Assembly (NCBI GenBank): GCA_014526335.1
Contig: JACTAT010000040.1
Coordinates: 9,056,920 to 9,120,919 of the forward strand
Reading direction: 5' to 3'
Length of the DNA: 64,000 bases
Source: Chrysaora quinquecirrha
Lineage: Eukaryota > Cnidaria > Scyphozoa > Semaeostomeae > Pelagiidae
Position numbers and translations under genes: made by a program. A model generated the notes under the pieces. That model searched no databases. It was not told where the DNA came from and saw only the letters and a list, made by a program, of their open reading frames with translations. This document shows, one piece after another, positions 27,401 to 32,105 of the stretch (its first letter is position 1; every line of letters starts with the position of its first letter).

Positions 27401-30400
27401 AATTCATAAGAAATATTTTCTTGTCGTTTATCGTCGTTTTGCAGCGTTTTTACTTCACTGTTTAATTTTCTACTCTTCACCGCAAGAATCCAAAGATCTG
27501 ACGAGACAGAGTGTAATCGTGACCTTTTCTATCATATCTTCAATTTTTCTTCTATCCTGGGCTCAAGACTACAATATAACATCGTTCAAAATGTGCATAT
27601 TTATTTAACTGTCTATCTATTCTTTCTATCCCTTAATGTTACAGTGATAATCATTTGTGTTTCTTTCTGCCAGGTATGAAGTCAATCAACGATACACTTG
27701 TCCGCAATTATCGATACATCCACCTTTGTGCATCGCAAGAGAAAACAAATTCAATGCCAGTCAATTCAGGGAATACAATGCCACAGGCCTACTTCCTTTT
27801 ATCACGTATCGATACAAAATTACAGTATACAATAGTGCAGGATCTGCAGTCTCCCCAGAAGTAACTGTTACTACTATTGCTGAAAGTAAGTACCTGTAGC
27901 GTGAATGGATAAGTATGGTTGATTGGTCAAGGCGTTAGGCTCACGATCGTAAGGTCGAATCTCGTCGGGTCGGGACCACTTTCCACAAGCCTACATTCTA
28001 CTCAGCCGTGCATTCTTCTGACGTCGGCGAATGAGTACCCAGGGTATCAGTTAAAGATTTTCAGTCTCGGGGACAAGCTGCAGGTCCACATCAGCTGGAT
28101 AGCTGCAAGGACCCCTCCGTTAATTATTCAGATTGCTTTCTTACTTGCTTGCTTTCTTGTTTGCTTGTTTGCTTCCCTGCTGGCATGCATGCTTGCTTGC
28201 TTGCTTGCTTGCTTGCAGCGATTAAACGCCGGGCGTTAGAATGTGGTTTGGTATTATGTAAACTGGGCCTGAAACTAAGTGGACTACCTTTACTTTAAAT
28301 CCTATATTCTACTTTGCTATCAACATCTTTTTTGTCTTATTACAGACCCCAAAAATTCACAGTAAATAATCTCTTTTTTGTTCTGTCATGACCTTATTTG
28401 GCTCCTCAGAAATTGGCGTTGACGTGATTGTTTCTCAAAAGTTTCGTAACTTTTTTCATCTCATAAATTCTTATCTGTTTACAGATCCTGTGGTCCTTAG
28501 TGCTCCAAATGTAACTGTCAAAGGCAATGATGTCACTATAGATTGGACTAGATCATTCGATCTCAGAAGTTCTTTGGAAGAATACACATTGGAAGAAAAT
28601 AATTTGCCAGCTTATTCAGGCAATAAATTATCAGTTACAAGAACGAACAGAGAAGTTGGAGGTATAATTTCTAATTCGTTTATTCAGTTGTTAGTCCACA
28701 TGAGAGACTGAGGGGGACGTAGGCCGAAATTTTAATAAAAATTTGACATGAAATTGTTGTTATATACTCAATGACGTCATTTTTCGTATATTTGAAGCTG
28801 GGGGCAAGCTATGGCCGCCCTTGTGTTTAAGGCTTTTTACACGTTTCTAAAGCGTGTTTCTAGGGTCGTTAGAGTCGTCGAGAAAGACCAAAAAGATCAA
28901 ACGATCAAATGTTCACAATAGGTCTTTTTAGTCATTGGTCTTTTAACAAGACCAAAACAACTCAGTCTTCGAGTACTCTCAGCCAAGGGTGCATGATAAT
29001 GATATGGATCGATATGGTATTAGGGTCTTTCTGTTGTCCGTTGAGCGATTCACACTTGGCAAAGTTTCTCAAGCTTTGGTCTTATGAGTTTTTTTCCTAT
29101 AATCTCCACGACTGGGTTGTTTAGGGTTGTTAGGGTCGTTGCAGATGGTGTTCTTGTTCAATCCTTCGAGTCTTGTGGGTCTTTCTGGACGGCCCAGACG
29201 ACCCGTGTGTGAACCATGCTTGTTAATAATCTCGAAAGTGTTTAAACCTAATAAGTCTTCTTGGTTGAAGTCTTAAAAGTTCTTTAATAGTTAAAAACTT
29301 ACTTGCAATAAAAACGTTCTCGTGGTATAAAGATGGGTTTTGTTAAGATTTTATTTTCTTACTATCATTAGCTGTTGCTTAAGTTTGAATTCAACTTTTT
29401 ATCCTTCAGTTTATGCATACATCGTTCGGTTGAAAACGTTAGTTAATGGAAACCTGGTTACAATAGCAGCACCAATGGTCAAAGTCAATGTTGGTGATGT
29501 TCCAGGAACCGGTAAGTGCGCACTGTATTCTTAGAAGTTTTCAAACTCATTCTGTTCAGCAATTCTCTTTTGTTTGTCTTCTGGGCAGGGAACAGAGGCT
29601 TTGGTTGCTAGCTTTGCTCTTTTAGGCCACAGTAAATAAAGTGTTACTTTTTAATTTCTATAGCCCCCCTTTCTTAGTCTTTAGGTTTTAAATAAGTATT
29701 AAACTCGGTCGACTGTACTCTGAGGCGATTCGAAGGCTCCTCTTTCAATAGCTGCTACCCGTAAAGTAGGGGTGTAAGCCACTCCTATCCCTGGTCCGAA
29801 AATCATTTACCCTCATTCCCACCCGTTCATACTGAGTGCTAAGCAAAGAGGCAACGAATACCATTTTTAAAGTCATTGTTATGGCTCGGCCTTGGCTTTA
29901 GCTTTTTATCATTTCAATAAACCAAGAATTCACCTTTTAGTAATCCTTTAATTTTCTAGCTCCTGTTGCTGCTGCTAAGGTTTGGTATAAAGAAGTATGG
30001 TTCTTGGCATTGATGGTGTTAGCTGGTGTGTTATTATTATTGCTCTGTGTTGCACTTCTAATGCGCAAGATAACAGGAGAGAGGAATGTGTACGTCAGAG
30101 AACGAGATCCACTGCCTTTGAGGCCTAAGAGCAAGATGGGCTCCAGATCTGGATCGCGAAGCACTCTTGATGCAACAAGTGAAAAAGGCTTTCCTTATCT
30201 TGGCACGCCGAGTCCAAACAGGAAACAGCAGTACCCGTTGACACCTAATCTGTACAGCAGTAGAAAGGAACTTTTAGGCAGCTCACAAGGGTTAAATCAG
30301 ACACCGATTGATGAGAAGCTGTCCTATCTTGGTCCGGATGATCCGTCCTGGGATAATTTCCTGAAAAGTTATAATGGAAATGGAAAAGACCGTGACTCAG

Positions 30401-31058
30401 GACTGGTATGCTTCTTTATGGTTTTCCTTTAATGATATTCCGTTCCGCCTTGTTTGGTTTTCATTTGGCAAACTTTAGCTTTCTTTATCCTTAAATCCTG
30501 TTTATTTTGTTACCTTTGTTTTACTTTGTTTAACTTTGTTTTACTTTGTTTATTTTGTTTCACTTGTTTTACTTTGTTTTGCTTGTTTTACTTTGTTTAA
30601 CTTTGTTTAACTTTGTTTTACTTTGTTTACTTTGTTTCACTTGTTTTACTTTGTTTTACTTTGTTTTACTCTCTTTACTTTGTTTACTTTGTTTACTTTG
30701 TTTTACTTTGTTTACTTTGTTTACTTTGTTTACTTTGTTTACTTTGTTTTCTTTGTTTACTTTGTTTACTTTGTTTACTTTGTTTACTTTGTTTACTTTG
30801 TTTACTTTGTTTACTTTGTTTACTTTGTTTACTTTGTTTACTTTGTTTACTTTGTTTACTTTGTTTACTTTGTTTACTTTGTTTACTTTGTTTACTTTGT
30901 TTTTTGTTTTTACTTTGTTTACTTTGTTTTACTTTATTTCTTCTATTTTACAGTTTGAAGAAAACAATTTATCGCCAATATTGAACGACGACGATGAGCC
31001 ATTGTCGCTTCAAAGTTTCCAGAAAGGAAGAATTGTGTTTCCTGATACGCATTTGTGA
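1..31058 (+). CDS. USH2A: Usherin (USH2A) orthologue, 27 exons visible, 5' end outside window
   Basis: Large type I membrane protein. In vertebrates usherin forms ankle links between stereocilia and sits at the photoreceptor periciliary membrane, where its C-terminus binds PDZ proteins such as whirlin and harmonin. Seen here: a long run of FN3 domains, two laminin G domains inside the FN3 series, a Cys-rich module, one transmembrane helix (about 29998-30063), a tail of about 120 residues and a final DTHL. Exons (listed separately) add up to about 11.8 kb, about 3,900 residues, against about 5,200 for human usherin; the laminin N-terminal and EGF-like part must lie upstream. All junctions are GT-AG with matching phase. 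FN3-bounding introns are mainly phase 1. Four single-base frameshifts (3273, 3607, 5277, 7426) interrupt the frame and look like sequence errors. The function is inferred from the family; the organism could use the protein in other ciliary or sensory cells. Confidence 0.93.
430..1570 (+). other. USH2A intron, no recognisable element
   Basis: GT at 430 and TAG ending at 1570. I see AT-rich sequence with scattered short GTTGTT and CAGCAAC motifs (960-1080) but no terminal inverted repeat, SINE promoter or coding exon that fits the domain order. Confidence 0.6.
1571..1870 (+). CDS. USH2A: USH2A exon 2: one FN3 domain (Cys-pair type)
   Basis: A 300-base exon, phase 1 at both ends, coding one complete FN3: start PSGAEYISP, the conserved Trp in VSWSPP, PNGIITRYEIY, LSPYTSYQISV and the Cys pair KACNSKGC. 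A symmetric 1-1 exon is the usual unit of FN3 duplication. Confidence 0.93.
2317..2610 (+). repeat. Intronic minisatellite with CTGAAATCTGACGT core
   Basis: About 290 bases of the intron are built from short imperfect tandem units such as CTGAAATCTGACGT and CTGAAGTCTGAAATCTTACGT-like variants, about 10-21 bases long. It lies about 60 bases before the acceptor of the laminin G exon. Confidence 0.85.
2668..4030 (+). CDS. USH2A: USH2A exon 3: FN3 first half, two laminin G domains, linker
   Basis: The exon opens with the first half of an FN3 (APNITALNSS, YLSWSQP, GPLPVGYEVER). Laminin G 1 follows (about 2820-3330: LEFSVRTSYSDGLVFYA, NGMWHKVLVTR, YVGGLP, then GCLRDMKY), and laminin G 2 (about 3390-3930: FQFR-like strands, SGLILFAHG, CDGNWHIF, YMGGVP, GGCMRDIKFSD, GCPA). 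Laminin G modules bind carbohydrate or protein ligands in the extracellular matrix. The reading frame shifts twice, near the T4 run at 3273-3276 and the A3 run at 3607-3609; adding one base at each restores uninterrupted laminin G sequence. Exon ends with phase 1 at GTAATG. A pseudogene is possible but unlikely because all other exons are intact. Confidence 0.88.
4112..4212. repeat. Imperfect hairpin repeat in intron
   Basis: The left arm TCCTTCCTCTATGGTCC and following bases to GAGAGAACAC (about 38 bases) are the imperfect reverse complement of the right arm, from GTGTTCTCTC to GGAGAAGGA. The loop is about 25 bases. It is probably a tiny foldback element; no clear target duplication was seen. 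Confidence 0.7.
4274..4360 (+). CDS. USH2A: USH2A exon 4: second half of the FN3 split by laminin G
   Basis: An 87-base exon, phase 1 at both ends, coding 28 residues: YLYRVKSYRNGIAGYAESAW, then VVSRTKEG. This is the F-G strand end of an FN3 of the non-Cys class. It completes the FN3 begun in exon 3 before the laminin G pair. Confidence 0.85.
4962..5099. mobile_element. Small MITE with perfect terminal inverted repeats and 9 bp target duplication
   Basis: A 138-base element bounded by TAGACTTATTACACGAGTCC (4962-4981) and its exact reverse complement (5080-5099). The direct duplication GGTTTAGCA flanks it at 4953-4961 and 5100-5108. The inside has a (CAA)n run and no coding capacity. The 8-10 bp duplication suggests mobilisation by a hAT- or Mutator-type transposase encoded elsewhere. 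Confidence 0.92.
5234..5526 (+). CDS. USH2A: USH2A exon 5: one FN3 domain with a frameshift
   Basis: One FN3 without the Cys pair: start PGGLLPPIISN, ASWSRPRISGGLITKYQI, LLPYSMYNISVIAF, TAGGSTES. The frame entering from the acceptor runs into a TGA at about 5283; one extra A in the A4 run at 5277-5280 gives AKSVTASW and restores the domain. Phase 1 at both ends. Confidence 0.88.
5582..5706 (-). mobile_element. tRNA-derived SINE, copy 1 of a family (minus strand)
   Basis: On the minus strand the sequence starts with a box A-like TATAGCTCAGTAGA and box B-like AAGTTCGAATAC, then GTGGTATGCCACTTGTAG and ATCTATCCTAG. The same order occurs on the plus strand at 17671-17790. The shared non-tRNA body makes these two copies of one SINE rather than tRNA genes. 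Confidence 0.82.
5745..6030. repeat. CG-rich repeat-like segment, possible degraded element
   Basis: This stretch is richer in CG dinucleotides than its surroundings (TCGTGCGAC twice, CAGTCGCGCGAAC). It has a direct repeat, GTGAAT-T/C-TG-G/A-TCGTGCGAC, near 5761 and 5826. The ends (TTTCTACTTATGTGAAT and the complement of ATTCGCAGAAGC) are weakly inverted. I cannot assign it to a family. Confidence 0.4.
6108..6470. mobile_element. Foldback element with arms of about 105 bases
   Basis: The left arm begins TAAAATTGCGATAAACAGCG and runs to AAACAATGA (about 6210). The right arm (about 6367-6470) is its near-exact reverse complement and contains the same GTCTGACACTC and TTTCCGCTGTTTATCGCAA blocks in mirror order. 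The spacer is about 155 bases with no coding potential. This is a non-autonomous DNA transposon. Confidence 0.88.
6714..7619 (+). CDS. USH2A: USH2A exon 6: three and a half FN3 domains, one frameshift
   Basis: FN3 a (VISWEPPVRPNG, ITACNKINC), FN3 b (IDVTWQRPDVLNG, AAFTAGGG), FN3 c (PLKPNGVIIYY, then in the next frame PYSQHTFRARACTAKGC) and the first half of FN3 d (FNASWTPVQTPNGIIR). FN3 c is broken at the T5 run 7426-7430; a sixth T gives TGFLPYSQHTF and rejoins the frames. Ends in phase 2 at GTATGA, inside FN3 d. Confidence 0.9.
7620..8490 (+). other. USH2A intron within FN3, no recognisable element
   Basis: 871 bases between GTATGA and the acceptor ATTGCAG. AT-rich; no inverted repeats, SINE boxes or additional exon supported. 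Confidence 0.55.
8491..8723 (+). CDS. USH2A: USH2A exon 7: second half of an FN3
   Basis: Enters in phase 2 (AG+A gives Arg) and continues the FN3 begun in exon 6: YALMVLGEFYTNTDINGN, LLPFSYYKVHVNASNRAG. Several N-glycosylation sequons (NVT, NGS, NSS, NAS). Ends in phase 1 at GTAAGA. Confidence 0.9.
8926..9265. mobile_element. Foldback element with arms of about 110 bases
   Basis: The left arm from AGGGTCCCTTCAGTC to ACCGTTTTGCTGTTATT (8929-9039) pairs with the right arm 9155-9262. Both carry the blocks CAGTCAAAAAT, CAACCTGCTGATT and ATCTGCAAT in mirror order at about 80% similarity. The middle has a CG-rich stretch and no open frame. The edges are TTA-like, which may be a short target duplication. 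Confidence 0.82.
9325..9600 (+). mobile_element. LINE 3' remnant (reverse transcriptase C-terminus)
   Basis: The frame at about 9337-9420 reads KVWNVIPVNIRTSISLTGFQ, then LGLKTSF and a stop. This is the conserved tail of non-LTR retrotransposon reverse transcriptases (a WN-x-(I/L)P block followed by a helix with FK/LK). Upstream stops show that only a truncated fragment remains. What follows to about 9600 looks like its 3' untranslated part; the outer limits are uncertain. Confidence 0.6.
9733..10023 (+). CDS. USH2A: USH2A exon 8: one FN3 domain
   Basis: Complete FN3, phase 1-1: PDGVRGPISNS, LNITWNAPGRANGIIISY, LEPYTRYRFKLVVTGSGG, WTNVTTPED. Non-Cys class. Confidence 0.93.
10024..10738 (+). 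other. USH2A intron, nothing recognised
   Basis: 715 bases from GTAAGT to TCGTAG. No terminal repeats, SINE promoter boxes or exon supported. Confidence 0.55.
10739..11005 (+). CDS. USH2A: USH2A exon 9: one FN3 domain (Cys-pair type)
   Basis: Complete FN3, phase 1-1: PEHIDQPKIINIES, SKPNGIIIHYILYING, LQPFSFYVARIEACTVIGC. The conserved strand-B Trp is replaced (VLVEISAPSKPNG), a small departure from the family pattern. Confidence 0.92.
11006..11712 (+). other. USH2A intron, nothing firm
   Basis: 707 bases from GTAGGT to TTCTAG. A short mirror (GTGGATAC near 11115 and GTATCCAC near 11410) could mark a degraded element but the match is too short to call. Confidence 0.5.
11713..12006 (+). CDS. 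USH2A: USH2A exon 10: one FN3 domain
   Basis: Complete FN3, phase 1-1: PKGQPAPILNANG, VVISWSKPSVTNGIILSYQI, VKPWTTYEYRVIARTVAGG. Donor GTTTGT is weaker than average but is the only one that keeps phase and domain end (KTPQG). Confidence 0.9.
12007..12867 (+). other. USH2A intron, nothing firm
   Basis: 861 bases to the acceptor GTTTTAG. A box B-like GGTTCGAATT lies on the minus strand near 12190 but no convincing box A or SINE body was matched. Confidence 0.5.
12868..13391 (+). CDS. USH2A: USH2A exon 11: one FN3 plus most of the next
   Basis: FN3 with Cys pair (LLVQWSPPTIPNGHVTHYY, VSACTIGGC), then the N-terminal two thirds of an FN3 (LRVRWNLPIHPNGPIVSFIL, DDTGLGIYSLQSYK). Enters phase 1 and leaves phase 0 at AAG|GTATCA, the intra-domain site just before the F strand. 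Confidence 0.92.
13417..13664. mobile_element. Probable foldback element
   Basis: The left end GGCCTTTTCACACTATTTTG and the right end, read on the minus strand as CCTCTTCACACTAAGAAAAG, form imperfect terminal inverted repeats of about 25 bases. The interior carries CTTGGCCAA and CCTGGTC motifs on both sides in mirror order. Non-coding; no target duplication confirmed. Begins about 25 bases after a splice donor. Confidence 0.6.
14461..14640 (+). mobile_element. Probable tRNA-derived SINE
   Basis: TGGCGTGGTCGTGTAATCC resembles a box A, and TCAGGTTTCGAGCCC about 50 bases later resembles a box B, the spacing of a polymerase III type 2 promoter. The following 90 bases do not resemble a tRNA. No second copy of this body was found in the window, so the call rests on the promoter-like boxes. 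Confidence 0.55.
14849..15142 (+). CDS. USH2A: USH2A exon 12: end of one FN3 and most of the next
   Basis: Phase 0 at both ends. VMAITTVGNTTSNSSTAF closes the FN3 of exon 11; LTASAIDHSRIQLIWTLPPL to LIPSTRYAFK begins another, which ends in exon 13. The acceptor CAG|GTA and donor AAG|GTA both fall before the F strand. Confidence 0.92.
15488..15554 (+). CDS. USH2A: USH2A exon 13: FN3 end
   Basis: A 67-base exon, phase 0 in, phase 1 out: VSLFNGAGSKDSSKAF, then VKTLDG. It supplies the F-G region of the FN3 begun in exon 12. Confidence 0.88.
15555..16163 (+). other. USH2A intron, short NGTTGG motifs only
   Basis: 609 bases. Near 15985-16010 there are several AATGTTGG/CCAACATT words that can pair (GAAAATGTTGG, GGCCAACATTTT), perhaps a degraded inverted-repeat element. 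No exon seen. Confidence 0.45.
16164..16278 (+). CDS. USH2A: USH2A exon 14: FN3 first third
   Basis: PEGFNNPTVYVLSATEIRIT, then WTAPRVPNGAIFNYTIYG. Phase 1 in, phase 2 out (GG|GTAGGT). Confidence 0.9.
16847..16934 (+). CDS. USH2A: USH2A exon 15: FN3 middle
   Basis: Phase 2 in, phase 0 out. NSQQFDTVSATTFTHTQQGF, then KPFTVYAIQ, supplying the C'-E strands. Together with exons 14 and 16 it forms one FN3 spread over three exons. Confidence 0.88.
17503..17569 (+). CDS. USH2A: USH2A exon 16: FN3 end (Cys-pair type)
   Basis: A 67-base exon, phase 0 in, phase 1 out: VRVCTRYACTFSGSVQART, then LSA. The Cys spacing is CTRYAC, matching the CTxxGC pattern of the class with Gly replaced by Ala. Confidence 0.88.
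17671..17790 (+). mobile_element. tRNA-derived SINE, copy 2 of the family
   Basis: Box A-like TATGCTCAGTGGGG and box B AGGTTCGAATTCC, followed by GTGGTATGCAACTTGTGG and ATCTATCCTAG. The body matches the minus-strand copy at 5582-5706. Both copies lie in USH2A introns. Confidence 0.85.
18257..18322 (+). CDS. USH2A: USH2A exon 17: start of the FN3 split by the Cys-rich module
   Basis: PGLIKPPTLQPISSTSIRVQ, then W: the A-B strands of an FN3 up to its conserved Trp. Phase 1 at both ends (TGG G|GTAAGT). Confidence 0.85.
18323..19001 (+). other. USH2A intron, nothing recognised
   Basis: 679 bases ending in ATCAAAG with a modest pyrimidine tract (TTTTTTTATCCTCCTTATC). AT-rich, no element called. 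Confidence 0.5.
19002..19077 (+). CDS. USH2A: USH2A exon 18: FN3 C strand, before the Cys-rich module
   Basis: IPVEPNGIITGFRLFRRHVY, then NCPTR; the PNGIITGFRLF motif is the B-C/C strand of FN3. Phase 1 in, phase 2 out. The FN3 does not continue normally: the next exon switches to Cys-rich sequence. Confidence 0.85.
19535..19640 (+). mobile_element. Fragment related to the SINE at 27906-28216
   Basis: TTTCAGTCTGGTGACATAAA and CTGCAGGTCCACATCAGCTG, then TATAGCTGCTAG, match the 3' body of the SINE copy at about 28061-28110. The end shows TGCTTGCTTC, a short version of the CTTG tail. The tRNA-like head is missing, so this is a 5'-truncated copy. Confidence 0.72.
19778..19865 (+). CDS. USH2A: USH2A exon 19: start of Cys-rich insert
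   Basis: PTPVTKCTYIECSVTEEVCG, then GKCYNPISQ. Four Cys in 30 residues. Phase 2 in, phase 0 out. Confidence 0.88.
19866..20632 (+). other. USH2A intron, nothing recognised
   Basis: 767 bases ending TTCTGTTTCAG. No repeat or exon supported. Confidence 0.5.
20633..20919 (+). CDS. USH2A: USH2A exon 20: Cys-rich module with vicinal Cys pairs
   Basis: Phase 0 in, phase 2 out (AG|GTTTGT). Six CC pairs at roughly regular spacing: KCCNG, YCCGTNY, VCCGGRF, QCCNGHY, VCCKGQ, SCCGD, plus CICG. The pattern CC-G/N-G-x-x-hydrophobic suggests a repeated disulfide-rich unit of about 13-25 residues. Confidence 0.9.
20920..21604 (+). other. USH2A intron, nothing recognised
   Basis: 685 bases between GTTTGT and TCTTCCAG. 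No element called. Confidence 0.5.
21605..21782 (+). CDS. USH2A: USH2A exon 21: Cys-rich module, continued
   Basis: Phase 2 in, phase 0 out. Four more CC pairs: KCCGGRV, HCCGND, SCCGTSY, LCCKNS. Continues the exon 20 repeat without a gap. Confidence 0.9.
21783..22400 (+). other. USH2A intron, nothing recognised
   Basis: 618 bases. The acceptor giving phase 0 is AGTCTCAG ending at 22400; the nearer-upstream AATGCAG (22386) would break the frame. Confidence 0.55.
22401..26851 (+). CDS. USH2A: USH2A exon 22: giant exon, end of Cys-rich insert plus about 14.5 FN3
   Basis: A 4,451-base exon with no frameshift, phase 0 in, phase 2 out (TG|GTGAGT). It starts with two CC pairs (KCCGTN, SCCNNQ) and more single Cys, then DTGLLPHNLYDYYVTAFNTE closes the split FN3. 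Fourteen complete FN3 follow (strand-B blocks such as IAVTWSAP, IRVNWSLP, LLVSWLAP, IELKWTPP, VTLNWKQP, IRVQWSMP, IEVTWQPP) and the start of one more (VKLRWEPPSSPNG). Roughly half carry the CTxxGC Cys pair. FN3 8 contains RRRRQS, a furin-type basic site (24936-24950). The exon's size contrasts sharply with the one-intron-per-FN3 layout before it. Confidence 0.95.
26852..27673 (+). other. USH2A intron, nothing recognised
   Basis: 822 bases from GTGAGT to TCTGCCAG. Purine-rich around 27290-27330; no element called. Confidence 0.5.
27674..27885 (+). CDS. USH2A: USH2A exon 23: FN3 second part
   Basis: Phase 2 in, phase 1 out. YEVNQRYTCPQLSIHP, then TGLLPFITYRYKITVYNSAG, SPEVTVTTIAE. Completes the FN3 begun at the end of the giant exon. 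Confidence 0.92.
27906..28216 (+). mobile_element. tRNA-derived SINE with (CTTG)n tail
   Basis: The head has a box A-like TTGATTGGTCAAGGCGTTAGG and box B-like AAGGTCGAATCTCG. The body has CTTCTGACGTCGGCGAATGA and CTGCAGGTCCACATCAGCTG, and the tail is a run of CTTG/CTTT units ending near 28216. The body is shared with 19535-19640. It starts about 20 bases after a splice donor. Confidence 0.83.
28485..28661 (+). CDS. USH2A: USH2A exon 24: last FN3-like domain, first part
   Basis: Phase 1-1. PVVLSAPNVTVKGNDVTIDW, then TRSFDLRSSLEEYTLEEN. It keeps the strand-B Trp but has lost the PNG turn, so it is a diverged FN3. Confidence 0.85.
28835..29215. mobile_element. Probable foldback element
   Basis: The left block GGGTCGTTAGAGTCGTCGAG, then AAAGACCA (28863-28890), pairs imperfectly with the right block 29178-29205 (read on minus: GGGTCGTCTGGGCCGTCCAG, then AAAGACCCA). 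The outer ends TTTTACACG and CGTGTGTGAA are also mirror-like. A shorter hairpin, TTGGTCTTTTAACAAGACCAA-like, lies at about 28936-28957. No coding content. Confidence 0.6.
29410..29511 (+). CDS. USH2A: USH2A exon 25: juxtamembrane end of last FN3-like domain
   Basis: Phase 1-1, 102 bases: YAYIVRLKTLVNGNLVTIAA, then PMVKVNVGDVPGT. Beta-rich sequence leading directly to the transmembrane exon. Confidence 0.85.
29960..30405 (+). CDS. USH2A: USH2A exon 26: transmembrane helix and cytoplasmic tail
   Basis: Phase 1 in, phase 0 out. The helix begins WFLALMVLAGVLLLLLCV (about 22 residues, 29998-30063), followed by the basic stop MRKITGER. The tail is rich in Ser, Pro, Lys and Arg (RSGSRSTLDA, PYLGTPSPNRK, LTPNLYSSRKELL, PDDPSWDNFLKSY), as expected for a phosphorylatable scaffold-binding tail. 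Confidence 0.93.
30495..30945 (+). repeat. 9-base tandem repeat (TTTACTTTG)n in the last intron
   Basis: Near-perfect TTTACTTTG units from about 30672 to 30900, with looser versions (TTTTACTTTG, TTTCACTTG) on both sides. The period is 9, so all forward frames stay open as Leu-Cys or Phe-Tyr-Val strings, which are not proteins. The tract ends only about 10 bases before the acceptor ACAG of the last exon and makes up most of its pyrimidine-rich approach. Confidence 0.95.
30954..31058 (+). CDS. USH2A: USH2A exon 27: last exon, C-terminal PDZ ligand DTHL
   Basis: Phase 0 in; 34 residues and TGA: FEENNLSPILNDDDEPLSLQ, then SFQKGRIVFPDTHL. DTHL is a class I PDZ-binding motif and is the established end of vertebrate usherin, where it binds whirlin and harmonin. 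The acidic patch NDDDE precedes it. Confidence 0.95.
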   Translation, partial: FEENNLSPILNDDDEPLSLQSFQKGRIVFPDTHL

Positions 31059-31569
31059 AAAAGAACTTACGAATTTTAGACGCAAGTACTCGTATTTTTC
31101 ATTATATTAACTAGAGAGCAGGCCCTTCAATGAACACTGGTCGATTGCATGGGTTCGGGAAAGCTTTGGCTATCTGGTACTTAGAAACATGAATTCAGTT
31201 GCCCCAAACCATAGAAGAATCATGGGGATTTCTATGTCAGGCAAAACGCTATTCTGGAAAATCTGAAAATCATTACAATTTTGAGTCAACTATGCTAAGG
31301 ATTTGGGCCCATTCAAACAGAAGACTTTTTACCATTTCGCAACTGCCTCTATGATTAAGGTTTCATCTCCATATTGCGAAATGAATAAGGTATTAATGAA
31401 TTAGGTCTAAGGTCTTAATGAATTATGTCTTCGCATTATGGGGTTTTGGAAGTCAGGTTTAGGGTACCCCAAATGGAAAAGTATAGGTATTAGGTATCTC
31501 AAAATCTAATGACACAAAAAAATTAATGCATCTGCATGTGAAAAATGTATATGGAGGCATATTGAACAC
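31059..31569 (+). other. USH2A 3' untranslated / downstream region
   Basis: AT-rich, no open frame of interest. The first AATAAA on the + strand is at 31625, inside the LINE remnant, with another at 31835; neither can be confirmed as the poly(A) signal. Confidence 0.5.
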
Positions 31570-32105
31570 CGAACAATTCAATTCAATTCAATTCATTTTT
31601 ATTTGTAGAAATACAATTTACAATAATAAAATGTACTCTACACGGCCCAAGAAAAGCAGAGCTTATCTTGCTTGGGCCGCTACAAAGCTAACAAAACTAA
31701 CAACTACTAAATCCTAAAAACATTGGTTACAGTGATGAAAAAAGGGCTGCGGATAACAACAATACCAATTGACATCATAGTTTCTTACTTGCTTTAAGTA
31801 TAACCGACTAACATTAAGGGATAACTTAAAATAATAAATTTTTCTAATATTCTGAAAATGAGAATAAGGTTTTCTCATCTCTGTTCGCTGGTCATTTTTT
31901 TGTTCGGGATATTAATAGCTTTCAAAAGTTAGGTTCTTAAATTTTTTGCTAAAAGCCTTTCCATTAGATATTAGTTTTAGGGACTCCGGGAGGTTATTCC
32001 AAAGTCGAGCACCCATATTTCTTACCATTTTATTTCCCCGAACAAGAGCTATAACACATATTAAGCATAGAAAACGGAGGTATCTGGCATCCAGGTACCC
32101 TTCTA
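31570..32105 (-). mobile_element. 5'-truncated LINE, reverse-transcriptase C-terminus and 3' end
   Basis: On the minus strand the frame ending at TAA 31912-31914 reads CVIALVRGNKMVRNMG, then ARLWNNLPESLKLISNGKAF, SKKFKNLTFESY. The motif ARLWNNLPESL followed by FKK/FKNL is the usual end of CR1/L2/Jockey-like reverse transcriptases. The element ends in an (AATTG)n microsatellite (about 31575-31601 on plus as AATTC units), typical of such LINE 3' ends, with AATAAA just before it. The 5' edge is uncertain. Confidence 0.8.

Noticed and set aside
30546..31058. Long open frames reading as Leu-Cys or Phe-Thr strings
   Set aside because: They are the translation of the 9-base intron repeat; a period divisible by three keeps all forward frames open.
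1..31058. USH2A as a pseudogene
   Set aside because: 27 exons keep phase and splice sites, the longest exon is fully open, and all four frameshifts are one-base run deletions.
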